64,000 bases of DNA, taken from positions 434,001-498,000 of the forward strand of contig NZ_CP007456.1 of NCBI RefSeq assembly GCF_000800455.1, in the 5' to 3' direction. The translations under genes were made by a program, and so were the position numbers. Positions 53,361-61,380 of the stretch are shown piece after piece. Each line of letters starts with the position of its first letter. Positions within the stretch are counted from its first letter, which is position 1. The notes beneath the pieces are model-generated. The model had not been told where the DNA came from, did not search any database, and saw only the letters and a list, made by a program, of their open reading frames with translations. This DNA is from Bifidobacterium catenulatum PV20-2. GTDB lineage: Bacteria; Actinomycetota; Actinomycetes; Actinomycetales; Bifidobacteriaceae.

Positions 53361-54812
53361 ATGAGCAATGAGAAAGGGACCCTCTCCATTGAGGAGCAGG
53401 GCATTGACACCATTTCCGAAGAGGAGCGTAGGGGCACGCCGGCCAGTCTGTTCTGGCCTTGGTTCGCTGCCAATATTTCCATGTTCGCCATGTCGTACGG
53501 CGCGTGGGCGCTTGGGTTCGGCATCTCGTTCTGGCAGGCCACCGCCATGACCATTATTGGCGTGGTCGTCTCGTTCCTGCTGGTCGGCATCATCTCCATC
53601 GCAGGCAAACGCGGCAACGCGCCCACCATGGTGCTCACCCGCGCCACGTTCGGCGTGGAAGGTGCCAAAGTGCCAGCGGCGCTGAGCTGGATCGCCACAT
53701 TGGGCTGGGAGATTTCACTGACCACCACCGCTGTGCTGGCATTATCAAGCACCATCGAAAAACTCGGTTGGGGCTCTGGTGTCGCGCCCAAGATCATCTC
53801 CACCATTGTGGTGGTCGGCCTTGTAGTGGTCGCAGGTATTTTCGGATACGACCTGATTATGCGTTGCCAGCAGGTGATCACCATCGTGACCGGTGTGATC
53901 ACCGTCGGTTTCTTTATTCTCGGCTGGGGACATATCGACTTTTCCGCCATTGACTCGGTTCCGGCGGGATCATTGCCGGCCATGCTCGGCTGCTGCTTCT
54001 TCGTGATGACCGGCTTTGGCTTGGGCTGGGTGAACATCGCTGCCGATTACTCGCGCTATCTGCCGCGCAAGTCCTCCAATGGCGGCATTGTGTTCTGGAC
54101 CACATTCGGTGCGTCCATTGCCAATGTGTTCCTGATTTTCTACGGTCTGCTGCTCGCGGTTTCCAATGCTGATATGGCGGAAAACGTTGGAAATGATCCG
54201 ATTGGCGCCATGGCTTCCATTCTGCCGACCTGGTACTTGATTCCGTACACCATCGTGGCCGTGCTCGGTTTGATGTCCGGCTCCATTATGGACAATTATT
54301 CCAACGGGCTTGCGCTGCTGTCGTTCGGTGTGAAGTTGCCGCGTACTGTGGCTGCCGCGCTCACCGCCGCTTTGACTGTGCTTGGCGTGGTCTACGTGAC
54401 TTTCTTCTCCGACACGTTCATCGGCCCGTTCCAAGGCTTTCTGACCACGCTCGGTGTGCCGATGGCTGTATGGGCCGGCATGTTCGTAGCCGACGTGATC
54501 ATTCGCAAGAAGGATTACAGCACTGCTGATTTGTATGATCCGAAGGGTCGTTACGGTGCGTGGAACGGTAAGTCTTTCGCCATTCTCGTCGTCGGTACCG
54601 TGCTTGGTTGGGGATTGGTGGTCAACACTGCCGCCAGCTGGCTGAACTGGCAGGGTTATCTGCTGTTCCTTATCGGTGGCAAAGACGGTAGTTGGGCTGC
54701 CGCTAATCTTGGTGTGATTGTTGCGCTGATTATTGGTCTTGCGGGATTGTTGATTTTCCAGCGCGGCGATATTGCCAAGCAGGAAGCTGATTTGTCGGTT
54801 TCGGAAGCCTGA
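53361..54812 (+). CDS. NCS1-family nucleobase/cytosine-type permease
   Basis: A 483-residue integral membrane carrier with about twelve spans, of the codB/Fcy type (cytosine, purines, allantoin, or related). Typical elements: RRGTPASLFWPWFAANISMFAMSYGAWALGFGISFWQA at the start, GKRGNAPTMVLTRATFGVEGAKVPAALSWIATLGWEISLTTTAVLAL, and DYSRYLPRKSSNGGIVFWTTFGA in the middle. AAGGAGATTA precedes the ATG. The preceding kinase fragment and the following hydrolase gene point to nucleobase or nucleoside use; the substrate cannot be fixed. Confidence 0.9.
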   Translation: MSNEKGTLSIEEQGIDTISEEERRGTPASLFWPWFAANISMFAMSYGAWALGFGISFWQATAMTIIGVVVSFLLVGIISIAGKRGNAPTMVLTRATFGVEGAKVPAALSWIATLGWEISLTTTAVLALSSTIEKLGWGSGVAPKIISTIVVVGLVVVAGIFGYDLIMRCQQVITIVTGVITVGFFILGWGHIDFSAIDSVPAGSLPAMLGCCFFVMTGFGLGWVNIAADYSRYLPRKSSNGGIVFWTTFGASIANVFLIFYGLLLAVSNADMAENVGNDPIGAMASILPTWYLIPYTIVAVLGLMSGSIMDNYSNGLALLSFGVKLPRTVAAALTAALTVLGVVYVTFFSDTFIGPFQGFLTTLGVPMAVWAGMFVADVIIRKKDYSTADLYDPKGRYGAWNGKSFAILVVGTVLGWGLVVNTAASWLNWQGYLLFLIGGKDGSWAAANLGVIVALIIGLAGLLIFQRGDIAKQEADLSVSEA

Positions 54813-54845
54813 CCAAACTTAAGTGATATACAGAAAGGAAAAGCC

Positions 54846-55406
54846 ATGATCGCGGAAGATGAATGGCTGGTAGTCATCGACAGGCAGCGTGTTTTTGCGG
54901 AAAGCGAATGGTCCGCATGGGCTTGCCCGGACGGCTCCTACCACACTACTGATGAAGCGTTCGCACGATTGGCCAAAGCGTTCGGCGATCGTGTGATTTA
55001 TACGCGATATGTTGCGCCTGAGCCGCCGCAAAACGCTTGGGTTGATTATTTCAAGGATTGGCCGCAGTTTTTGGTTGCTCCCGACGATCCGATGTACGAT
55101 CTCACCGCGGATACCGCGGAATTGGCACAAGGCCATGCCGTGGTCAGTTGCGACACCTTCGGCAAGTGGGGAAGCGTGCTGAGCGAAGCCATTAAAGGCG
55201 CTAAAAAAATCACGATATGTGGTGTCGCCACCGATTGCTGTGTGCTTACCACTGTGCTCGCCGCGGCTGACAATGGTGTAGCGGTGCGCGTTGCTGCTGA
55301 CGCTTGTGCAGGCAGTTCGCCAGAAAACCATCAGATGGCATTGAACACCATGGCATTGTTCACGCCGCTGGTCACCGTTACCAACACTGACGCTATTCTG
55401 AAGTAA
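54846..55406 (+). CDS. Isochorismatase-fold cysteine hydrolase
   Basis: A 186-residue member of the isochorismatase-like hydrolase fold (nicotinamidase, N-carbamoyl-amide hydrolase and others). The Asp of the triad is D12 in WLVVIDRQRVF and the nucleophile is C132 in ICGVATDCCVLTT, followed by ADACAGSS. The usual catalytic lysine position, before the F/S-x-F segment, reads VVSCDTFGKWGS, that is C102 where Lys is expected; K107 lies nearby. It is 33 bases after the permease and closes the operon. Hydrolysis of a carbamoyl or amide group on a nucleobase-derived compound is possible. Confidence 0.85.
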   Translation: MIAEDEWLVVIDRQRVFAESEWSAWACPDGSYHTTDEAFARLAKAFGDRVIYTRYVAPEPPQNAWVDYFKDWPQFLVAPDDPMYDLTADTAELAQGHAVVSCDTFGKWGSVLSEAIKGAKKITICGVATDCCVLTTVLAAADNGVAVRVAADACAGSSPENHQMALNTMALFTPLVTVTNTDAILK

Positions 55407-55435
55407 AAAAAATACCGCAAGCAAGCCATTTTCTG

Positions 55436-55467
55436 CGGGGCTTACTGAAGTTTTTCAGTAAGCCCCG
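55436..55467. terminator. Strong hairpin after the isochorismatase-fold gene
   Basis: CGGGGCTTACTGAA and TTCAGTAAGCCCCG form a perfect 14-base-pair stem with loop GTTT. It has no long U-run beyond TTC, but the following bases include AT. It separates the permease operon from the convergent two-component system. A degenerate relative lies near 60605. Confidence 0.7.
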
Positions 55468-55621
55468 TTCATGTATATCGCAGCAAAACGGGTCTCAAAA
55501 GCGTTTGAGAGTCCGGACTCCTCCACTCGTTGGAAGTTTTATCTCGTTGTCGGCCCTGTGAGCGTCCAGATCCTCCCAGTGGGTGGGATGGTGAGGCGGG
55601 ATGAAAAGGAAGATTCTTCGG

Positions 55622-56308
55622 TTATACGATGCGGCGGTCGGCGGCCCAGCGGGTGAGTTCGGTGCGGTTTGACAGCTGCAGTTTGCGTAGTACGGAGCTG
55701 ACGTGCGTTTCCACGGTTTTGATGGAAATAAACAGTTCCGCAGCCACTTCCTTGTACGTGTAGCCGCGTGCGATCAAGCGCATGACTTCCTGCTCACGGT
55801 TCGACAAGCGGTCCAACTCGTCATCGTGGATCGGTCCGCTTGCAGAGCCGCTCATGCCAGCCGGTGAGCCATTTTGGAAGGCAGACAGCACGAATCCCGC
55901 CAATTTCGGCGAAAACACGGCATAGCCCTCATGTACTTGCTTGATGGAAGAAATCAAATCATCGCCGGAAATCGTTTTTGTCACGTAGCCTTGCGCTCCG
56001 GCACGAATTACCGATCCGACATCCTGCGGCGAATCAGACACCGACAGTGCCAGAAACACGGTATTAGGGGAGTATGCGCGCGATTTCACGAGAATTTCAG
56101 CTCCGCCGCCGCCCTCACCGCCGGGGACATGCACATCAAGCAACACCACATCCGGCTTCGTCTGCGCGATCATCGCCACCGATCCCTCGACATCGGCCGC
56201 TTGCCCGACGATATCGAAATGCGGCTGCAGCGTTGCGATAACGCCCGCGCGGAACATTTCATGATCGTCAACGATGGCGATGCGGATCTGCTGTTCCTGC
56301 TCGTTCAT
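55622..56308 (-). CDS. NarL/LuxR-family response regulator
   Basis: A 228-residue regulator. The receiver domain has IAIVDDHEMFRAGV (acidic pocket), the phosphorylated Asp in KPDVVLLDVHVPGG and FLALSVSDSPQ; the C-terminal helix-turn-helix is LSNREQEVMRLIARGYTYKEVAAELFISIKTVETHVSSVLRKL. The ATG at 56308 follows GGAGGAG and overlaps the kinase stop by four bases. With that kinase it forms a PspC-linked two-component system. Confidence 0.96.
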   Translation of the reverse strand: MNEQEQQIRIAIVDDHEMFRAGVIATLQPHFDIVGQAADVEGSVAMIAQTKPDVVLLDVHVPGGEGGGGAEILVKSRAYSPNTVFLALSVSDSPQDVGSVIRAGAQGYVTKTISGDDLISSIKQVHEGYAVFSPKLAGFVLSAFQNGSPAGMSGSASGPIHDDELDRLSNREQEVMRLIARGYTYKEVAAELFISIKTVETHVSSVLRKLQLSNRTELTRWAADRRIV

Positions 56309-57828
56309 TGCTGCTCCTCCGTTGGCATATTTGTACTTACGGTTGCATTCGCGTCTGTAGTTGCATTCGCAGGAGTTGCTGCGATTGGCATATGCATGCG
56401 CACCTCCGTGCCCCATTGCGGTCTCGATACTATCTCCACTGTACCGCCACGTCGCTTGATTCGTCCGATAATCGATTCACGAATGCCAAGGCGATTCGCA
56501 GGGATGGCATTCACGTCAAATCCGTTGCCATGGTCGCGCACGAATACTTCCACCAGTTTGCTGCTTGCCTCGCAGTAGACGGAAATCGGCTCTCCTCCAT
56601 GCGCTACCGCATTGATAAGAGCCTGTTGCGTGGCGTCAAGCAGCGCATCGGTTTGCGCGCTTGGACGTGCGTCGCCCACCGTCACCACTTCGATCGGCTT
56701 GCCATGCGTGTCTTCCACATGTGCTGCGATCTCTTTCAAACCGGCGTTCACGGAACGGTCAGACGTGGTGCGTTCCTGATACAGCCATTCACGCAATTCG
56801 CGTTCCTGCGAGCGCGCCAGCGAAAACACCGTCTGCTGATCATCGGCATGCAACTGAATCAGCGCCAACGTTTGCAATACGCCATCATGCAGATGTGCGG
56901 TCATGTCGGCACGTTCCTCTTCGCGTTCCTTCAACGCGCGTTCCGTACCCAAATCGCGAATCAGTGCCATGATCCATGGCACAATCGCAAGCAATGCGCC
57001 AATCAGCAGTGTCAAACCGGCGCACAGTATGCGAATCATGGAAAACGCGTCAAAATGCATGCAGGAACTGACATACAAAGCGTATGCGGCGAAAATAATC
57101 GCAATGCCGCCAAGCATCGTCCATAATTGGCCTTCTTCGGCGTTGAAACGCAACCAAGAGACGCCGATACCGACCAGACCAAGCAGCAGGGGCACAATCA
57201 GAGTGCGTTCAACACCGCCTGCGAACATGACGAAACAGATGGAAAGCAGTATCAGACCGGCTAATGCAAGCAAAGCGGGTTTCGGTGCTTTCTTCAGTGT
57301 CTGTGCAAGGTTTTCGCTGGAAGATTGCGTATCGCCATACGTTCCGTCGTTGCGTGCAGTCGTATCTTCAAAAGATGGTGGTTGCGGGTGCGGACCATCT
57401 TGCGGAGCTGTAAAAGATTGATATTCCGGGGAAACGGGATATGTTCCGTACGGCATGTTGCCTCTGGAAAGCGGTGCCTGCCATGGCGAACGCTTGCCGG
57501 CAATAATGTACGCCTGCTGCACCGGATCGCCCACGGGCAGTGCCATCCACAGGAAAACATAGGCGATCAGTCCCGCACCGAACAGACATGTGGTGGCGAG
57601 AAAAAACAGGCGCACCCATAGCACGGCAATGCCCAAATGCATGCTGATCGCCTTGCATACGCCGGCTCCCATGCGTCCGTATGGAGGGCGCATCAACGGC
57701 AGTTTGGCCGGCTGCGTCGGCAGCGGACGTCCCTCATGCAGGGCTTGATCGCAGCAGTAGCGCATATACACGGCGCTCGCCTGGTCGTATTGGCTTTGCG
57801 TGTACCACGGTTTTCCTAAGGATTTCAT
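56305..57828 (-). CDS. Sensor histidine kinase with N-terminal PspC domain
   Basis: A 507-residue kinase. After a short head there is a PspC domain, PYGRMGAGVCKAISMHLGIAVLWVRLFFLATTCLFGAGLIAYVFLWMALPVGDP. A Pro/Ser/Gln-rich stretch and several membrane spans follow (about 200-330). The dimerisation and phosphorylation helix is in DMTAHLHDGVLQTLALIQLH (His of HLHDGV). The ATPase domain is LDATQQALINAVAHGGEPISVY, RDHGNGFDV, RLGIRESIIGRIKRRGGTVEIVSRPQWGTEVRM. PspC-kinase systems of this layout in actinobacteria respond to cell-envelope stress. It is divergent from another PspC gene. Confidence 0.94.
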   Translation of the reverse strand: MKSLGKPWYTQSQYDQASAVYMRYCCDQALHEGRPLPTQPAKLPLMRPPYGRMGAGVCKAISMHLGIAVLWVRLFFLATTCLFGAGLIAYVFLWMALPVGDPVQQAYIIAGKRSPWQAPLSRGNMPYGTYPVSPEYQSFTAPQDGPHPQPPSFEDTTARNDGTYGDTQSSSENLAQTLKKAPKPALLALAGLILLSICFVMFAGGVERTLIVPLLLGLVGIGVSWLRFNAEEGQLWTMLGGIAIIFAAYALYVSSCMHFDAFSMIRILCAGLTLLIGALLAIVPWIMALIRDLGTERALKEREEERADMTAHLHDGVLQTLALIQLHADDQQTVFSLARSQERELREWLYQERTTSDRSVNAGLKEIAAHVEDTHGKPIEVVTVGDARPSAQTDALLDATQQALINAVAHGGEPISVYCEASSKLVEVFVRDHGNGFDVNAIPANRLGIRESIIGRIKRRGGTVEIVSRPQWGTEVRMHMPIAATPANATTDANATVSTNMPTEEQQ

Positions 57829-57941
57829 ACTTCTATTGTGCCCTGTGAGGGATGCCGTTTCAGGGCATTCATATAGTGTTCAGGGCAGATTCAGGGTGTT
57901 CCCCGATACGTGTGGCACGCGCGAGTTGCTGTAATGGAACC

Positions 57942-59864
57942 ATGAGCAATGCAAATAATGATCCGCTGGGTGATCGCGGCAACGCAGGGCCGCAACCCGC
58001 TGCTGGACAATCGTATCATCGGCAGCCTGCGTACGGTTCGCCGCAACCTTCTCGCGGTGGCCGTTTCTTCGCGTGGATTCGTTCCAGCCAGGTCAAGCGT
58101 GGGCATGATCGTTGGATTGGCGGCGTGTGCGATGGCATAGCACGTCGTCTTGGTTGGAATACCACGTTGGTTCGTGCGCTTATGGTGGTTGCCACGCTGT
58201 TTTTCGGCGCGGGTGCCGCGTTCTATGGCCTGGCGTGGTTTGTGCTGCCGGATGAGCGCGACAATCAGATTCTTGCTGAGGATTTGATTAACGGCAAGTG
58301 GGATTGGAATTGCATTGGCGCGCTGTTGTGCTGCCTTGTTGCCATCTGTTTGCCGGGTGCAGGATGGTTTGCTTTCGCGTTGGCCGCGTTGGTGCTGTGG
58401 CTTCTGCTCAATAGGCAGATTTATGCGCCGAATGTTCGTCCAGCTCAGTGGCAGCAGCCCCCGTATGGTCAGGCTCCGTACGGTCAACCGCAATATGGTC
58501 AGCCTCAATATGGAAGTCCTTCGTATGGACGGCCGGTGCCTCCTGCATCGCCGTCTCCGGCGCAATCGAATCCTTATACTCAGCCGATGCAGGCGAGCGG
58601 CGCATATAACGGGGCGGCCAACACGGCTTCGTCACCGGAATCGCAATCGCCTCAGCCTCAGCGCCCTCAGCCTCAGTATCATGCCTACCAACAGCAGGCC
58701 AATGGTCCGGCCGCTTTTGCCACGGCCAATGTTCCTCCAACATTCACCGCTCCGGCAGCCCCGGTGGCGCAGACGCCTACGCAGCCAAGAAGGGGGCGCC
58801 GTAAGCCGGCCGGTCCACTGCTGGTATTGATGATGTTCGGTCTCACGATGATCGCATGCGCGCTATGCGTATGGTGCATTATGACGTACGGCGTTCAAGG
58901 CGGGCAGCGGGGCACCGAATACACGTTGCAGGCATGCGCGGCATTCGTCGGTGGCATCTGTCTGGTGACGGGAATCGTTATTGTCGCGCTCGGATTCGCG
59001 GGCAGAAGAACGGGAGGATTGCATCCTCTGACATGGATATCCGTATTCATGTCGTTGGTCATGGTGATGGCTTTGGCGAGTTATTCGCTGTTCAGCTATC
59101 GGATTGACACGAGCATTCCCTCATCCTACAAGAGGGTCAATGTGTCGGGAATAACCACCATGGGCTCTACCGCCAGTGAAATGAGCAAATACGAGCAGGG
59201 CATCGTCGCGCAAGGCAATGATTACGCCACCGACGTGCTGCATATCGACTTAAGCGATTACGCGAAAAACAACGGTCCGCACAAAGTGGATCTTCAGGAT
59301 GGCACACAGGGCACAACTTCCTGCCCTACAGGAACGTTGAATGTGGTGGCCTCAAGCGCACAGGTCGTGGTGACCTTGCCGAACGGCTGCTGGTGGGCGT
59401 TCGGGTCTAACGGTAATTTCTATAACATCACCGATTTCGTCGGCAGTTCGGACGGGCTCACGTTGGATTCCGGCAATATCTATGTCTCGCTTATGGGCAA
59501 CGATTCCACGAAATCGGTAGTGAAAAAGCGTGCGCTGGGAACTTACGATACTTACGATCGGAGTTGCGGCTCATACGGAGATGAATCCGGCATCGAGGAT
59601 TTCGATGATGAGACCGATACGGAAGATGGCACGGATACCGGCGCCGATTCCACTAGGACCGATTCCCCATTCAAAGACGGGGATGTGGACAAGGCCTACC
59701 GCGAAATCTACGACAATCATCAATATTGGCCGTGCTTCACCGGTGATGACAAGGCTCCGGTCAGACCAGCCGGACTGCGGATCAATACTATGGCAACGAT
59801 CGGCGGCAGCGTCGCGGTGCAGTATGCGTCCGACAACACATTGGGCAAAGCGGGAAAGGAGTGA
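57942..59864 (+). CDS. PspC-domain membrane protein
   Basis: A 640-residue protein. A Gly/Pro-rich head leads to a PspC domain (DRWIGGVCDGIARRLGWNTTLVRALMVVATLFFGAGAAFYGLAWFVLPD, about residues 55-105) and two or three spans. There follows a Pro/Gln/Tyr-rich tandem segment (PYGQAPYGQPQYGQPQYG) and later more spans (about 300-400). An external C-terminal part ends in an Asp-rich stretch. PspC proteins sense or buffer membrane stress. The ATG at 57942 gives a good start; a frame upstream to 57852 is not convincing. It is divergent from the kinase and followed at once by another membrane gene. Confidence 0.88.
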   Translation: MSNANNDPLGDRGNAGPQPAAGQSYHRQPAYGSPQPSRGGRFFAWIRSSQVKRGHDRWIGGVCDGIARRLGWNTTLVRALMVVATLFFGAGAAFYGLAWFVLPDERDNQILAEDLINGKWDWNCIGALLCCLVAICLPGAGWFAFALAALVLWLLLNRQIYAPNVRPAQWQQPPYGQAPYGQPQYGQPQYGSPSYGRPVPPASPSPAQSNPYTQPMQASGAYNGAANTASSPESQSPQPQRPQPQYHAYQQQANGPAAFATANVPPTFTAPAAPVAQTPTQPRRGRRKPAGPLLVLMMFGLTMIACALCVWCIMTYGVQGGQRGTEYTLQACAAFVGGICLVTGIVIVALGFAGRRTGGLHPLTWISVFMSLVMVMALASYSLFSYRIDTSIPSSYKRVNVSGITTMGSTASEMSKYEQGIVAQGNDYATDVLHIDLSDYAKNNGPHKVDLQDGTQGTTSCPTGTLNVVASSAQVVVTLPNGCWWAFGSNGNFYNITDFVGSSDGLTLDSGNIYVSLMGNDSTKSVVKKRALGTYDTYDRSCGSYGDESGIEDFDDETDTEDGTDTGADSTRTDSPFKDGDVDKAYREIYDNHQYWPCFTGDDKAPVRPAGLRINTMATIGGSVAVQYASDNTLGKAGKE

Positions 59865-59866
59865 CC

Positions 59867-60442
59867 ATGAGCGACGACAAAACCCAGGAAATGCCGGTTA
59901 TGACGGATGCTGGAGATATGCCTACCGAAACGTTGCATACCGTGGATGCGCAGTCCGCGTATGACCAGTCGCAGCACAGTGGGCGTGCGGCGCAGGATGA
60001 TAAGCCGCACGTGGAATCCGTTCCAGCGCAAAGCGTTCCGACCTATACCGCTTCGGCAGCCGGTGCGAATGACGGGCGCAAGAATCGGCAGATTGGAGAC
60101 GACATCATCAGACCTTCCGGAAGAAGCGGTTCGACCATCGCGCTCGGCGTGTTCACGTGCTTCATGGGGGTGGTGACGCTGCTTTGCGGCATGCATGTGC
60201 CAATGAATCTCTGGTGGTGGGCCAGTGATCCGAAACAGTCCTTCGTATTCCTGCTTGGGGGCATCGGCGTGCTGCTTATCGCCGTCGCCGTGATTTGGGC
60301 GATAGTCAGTGCGGTGCATTCGAACCGATCCAAGAATGGAAACGATGTGGATGGCGACGATCCATTCGACGCTCCCCATAGCTCGGATACCACGGCCTTT
60401 TCGACTGATTCGGATAAGTCACCGGTTTCGGAACGATCGTGA
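59867..60442 (+). CDS. Small membrane protein of the PspC operon
   Basis: A 191-residue protein with a polar N-terminal half and two membrane spans (about STIALGVFTCFMGVVTLLCGMHV and SFVFLLGGIGVLLIAVAVIWAIVSAV), then an Asp/Ser-rich tail. I cannot name its family. The stop of the PspC gene is two bases upstream, and AAAGGAG precedes the ATG, so the two are co-translated. Confidence 0.75.
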   Translation: MSDDKTQEMPVMTDAGDMPTETLHTVDAQSAYDQSQHSGRAAQDDKPHVESVPAQSVPTYTASAAGANDGRKNRQIGDDIIRPSGRSGSTIALGVFTCFMGVVTLLCGMHVPMNLWWWASDPKQSFVFLLGGIGVLLIAVAVIWAIVSAVHSNRSKNGNDVDGDDPFDAPHSSDTTAFSTDSDKSPVSERS

Positions 60443-60511
60443 GAATCAGCTGAATAACCCCTGATATCAGCCGCACCAACGAAATCGAGGCTGACGTCGC
60501 AAACAAATACG

Positions 60512-60588
60512 TGGCCACCATGGCATGACCAAATCCAACACTTGCTTTTCCATCTTGACGTTGGATTTTGGTCGTACCATGGTGGTCA
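60512..60588 (+). terminator. Long imperfect hairpin terminator after the PspC operon
   Basis: Arms of about 28 bases, TGGCCACCATGG...AAATCCAAC and GTTGGATTTTGG...CATGGTGGTCA, pair with a few mismatches across a 20-base loop, followed by TTTTTAT. It is unusually long for a terminator and could be a small repeat element. Confidence 0.65.
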
Positions 60589-60654
60589 TTTTTATTGTGA
60601 TTTACGGGGCTTACCGCAGTTTTCAGTAATTTTCACGGTGTTTTTCACTGTGTT

Positions 60655-61302
60655 TTACTGTGCGGCCTCAGCCTGTGCCAAATCCTCAAATCCAGCCAAA
60701 CGAATCGTATTGCGAATCGTCTCTTCGGTGAGATTACGCTGTTCGTGCCGCAAACGCTCCACAAAATCGCGGTACAACGCCACAGTACGGTCGGAATAGG
60801 TGCCCAATTCGCCGCGCAGATACGTTTCGAACGACGTGGTCTCTGGCGTATCTTCGACAGTGGTCAGCACGCGCATCGCCTCGCCAAGATGAGGAAAACG
60901 CTCACGAAAATCACGCGCCCACGACACCTGAACTGTTATGATGCCTTCCTGCAAGGCGTTGCGATCCGCGGAAATCCGGGGAATATACGGCGCAATGTTT
61001 GCACAATACTCCTGTGGATATGTGGATTGCATCATGCGACCATACTTTTCCGTCACCAAATTACGTCCAACACGGTCGGCTTCCTGCAAGTCCGACCGGT
61101 AACTGCGCAGCAATTCTTCCGGCCACGTCATGAACTGACTGGCACGCATCTGATGGAACATCGGCCAATTGCCTTGGCAGGACGCGCGGCCGCCCTCATT
61201 ATTGGTTTGCTGAAACTGATTCCACTCCAGTTTGATAATGGATTCAACAAGATTTGCTGTATCGTGACCGTCTATTACATCTGAACTTACGCTGCTATTC
61301 AT
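60655..61302 (-). CDS. DUF4125-family protein
   Basis: A 215-residue soluble, helical protein. Its signature is the N-terminal EWNQFQQTNNEGGRASCQGNWPMFHQMRASQFMTWPEELLRSY, which I associate with DUF4125; the rest (TEKYGRMMQSTYPQEYCANIAPYIP) is likewise family-like. The invariant Cys and the W/F/E residues suggest a real active or binding site, but no activity is known to me. It is encoded 78 bases after, and on the same strand as, the DUF4037 gene; these families tend to occur together. RBS is weak. Confidence 0.75.
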   Translation of the reverse strand: MNSSVSSDVIDGHDTANLVESIIKLEWNQFQQTNNEGGRASCQGNWPMFHQMRASQFMTWPEELLRSYRSDLQEADRVGRNLVTEKYGRMMQSTYPQEYCANIAPYIPRISADRNALQEGIITVQVSWARDFRERFPHLGEAMRVLTTVEDTPETTSFETYLRGELGTYSDRTVALYRDFVERLRHEQRNLTEETIRNTIRLAGFEDLAQAEAAQ

Positions 61303-61380
61303 ATGATTTCGATTCTTGATTTCGTCTGATTATTGCTCTGATTTGCAATGCTTGCGATGGAATTTTTGATTGCAGGCACG

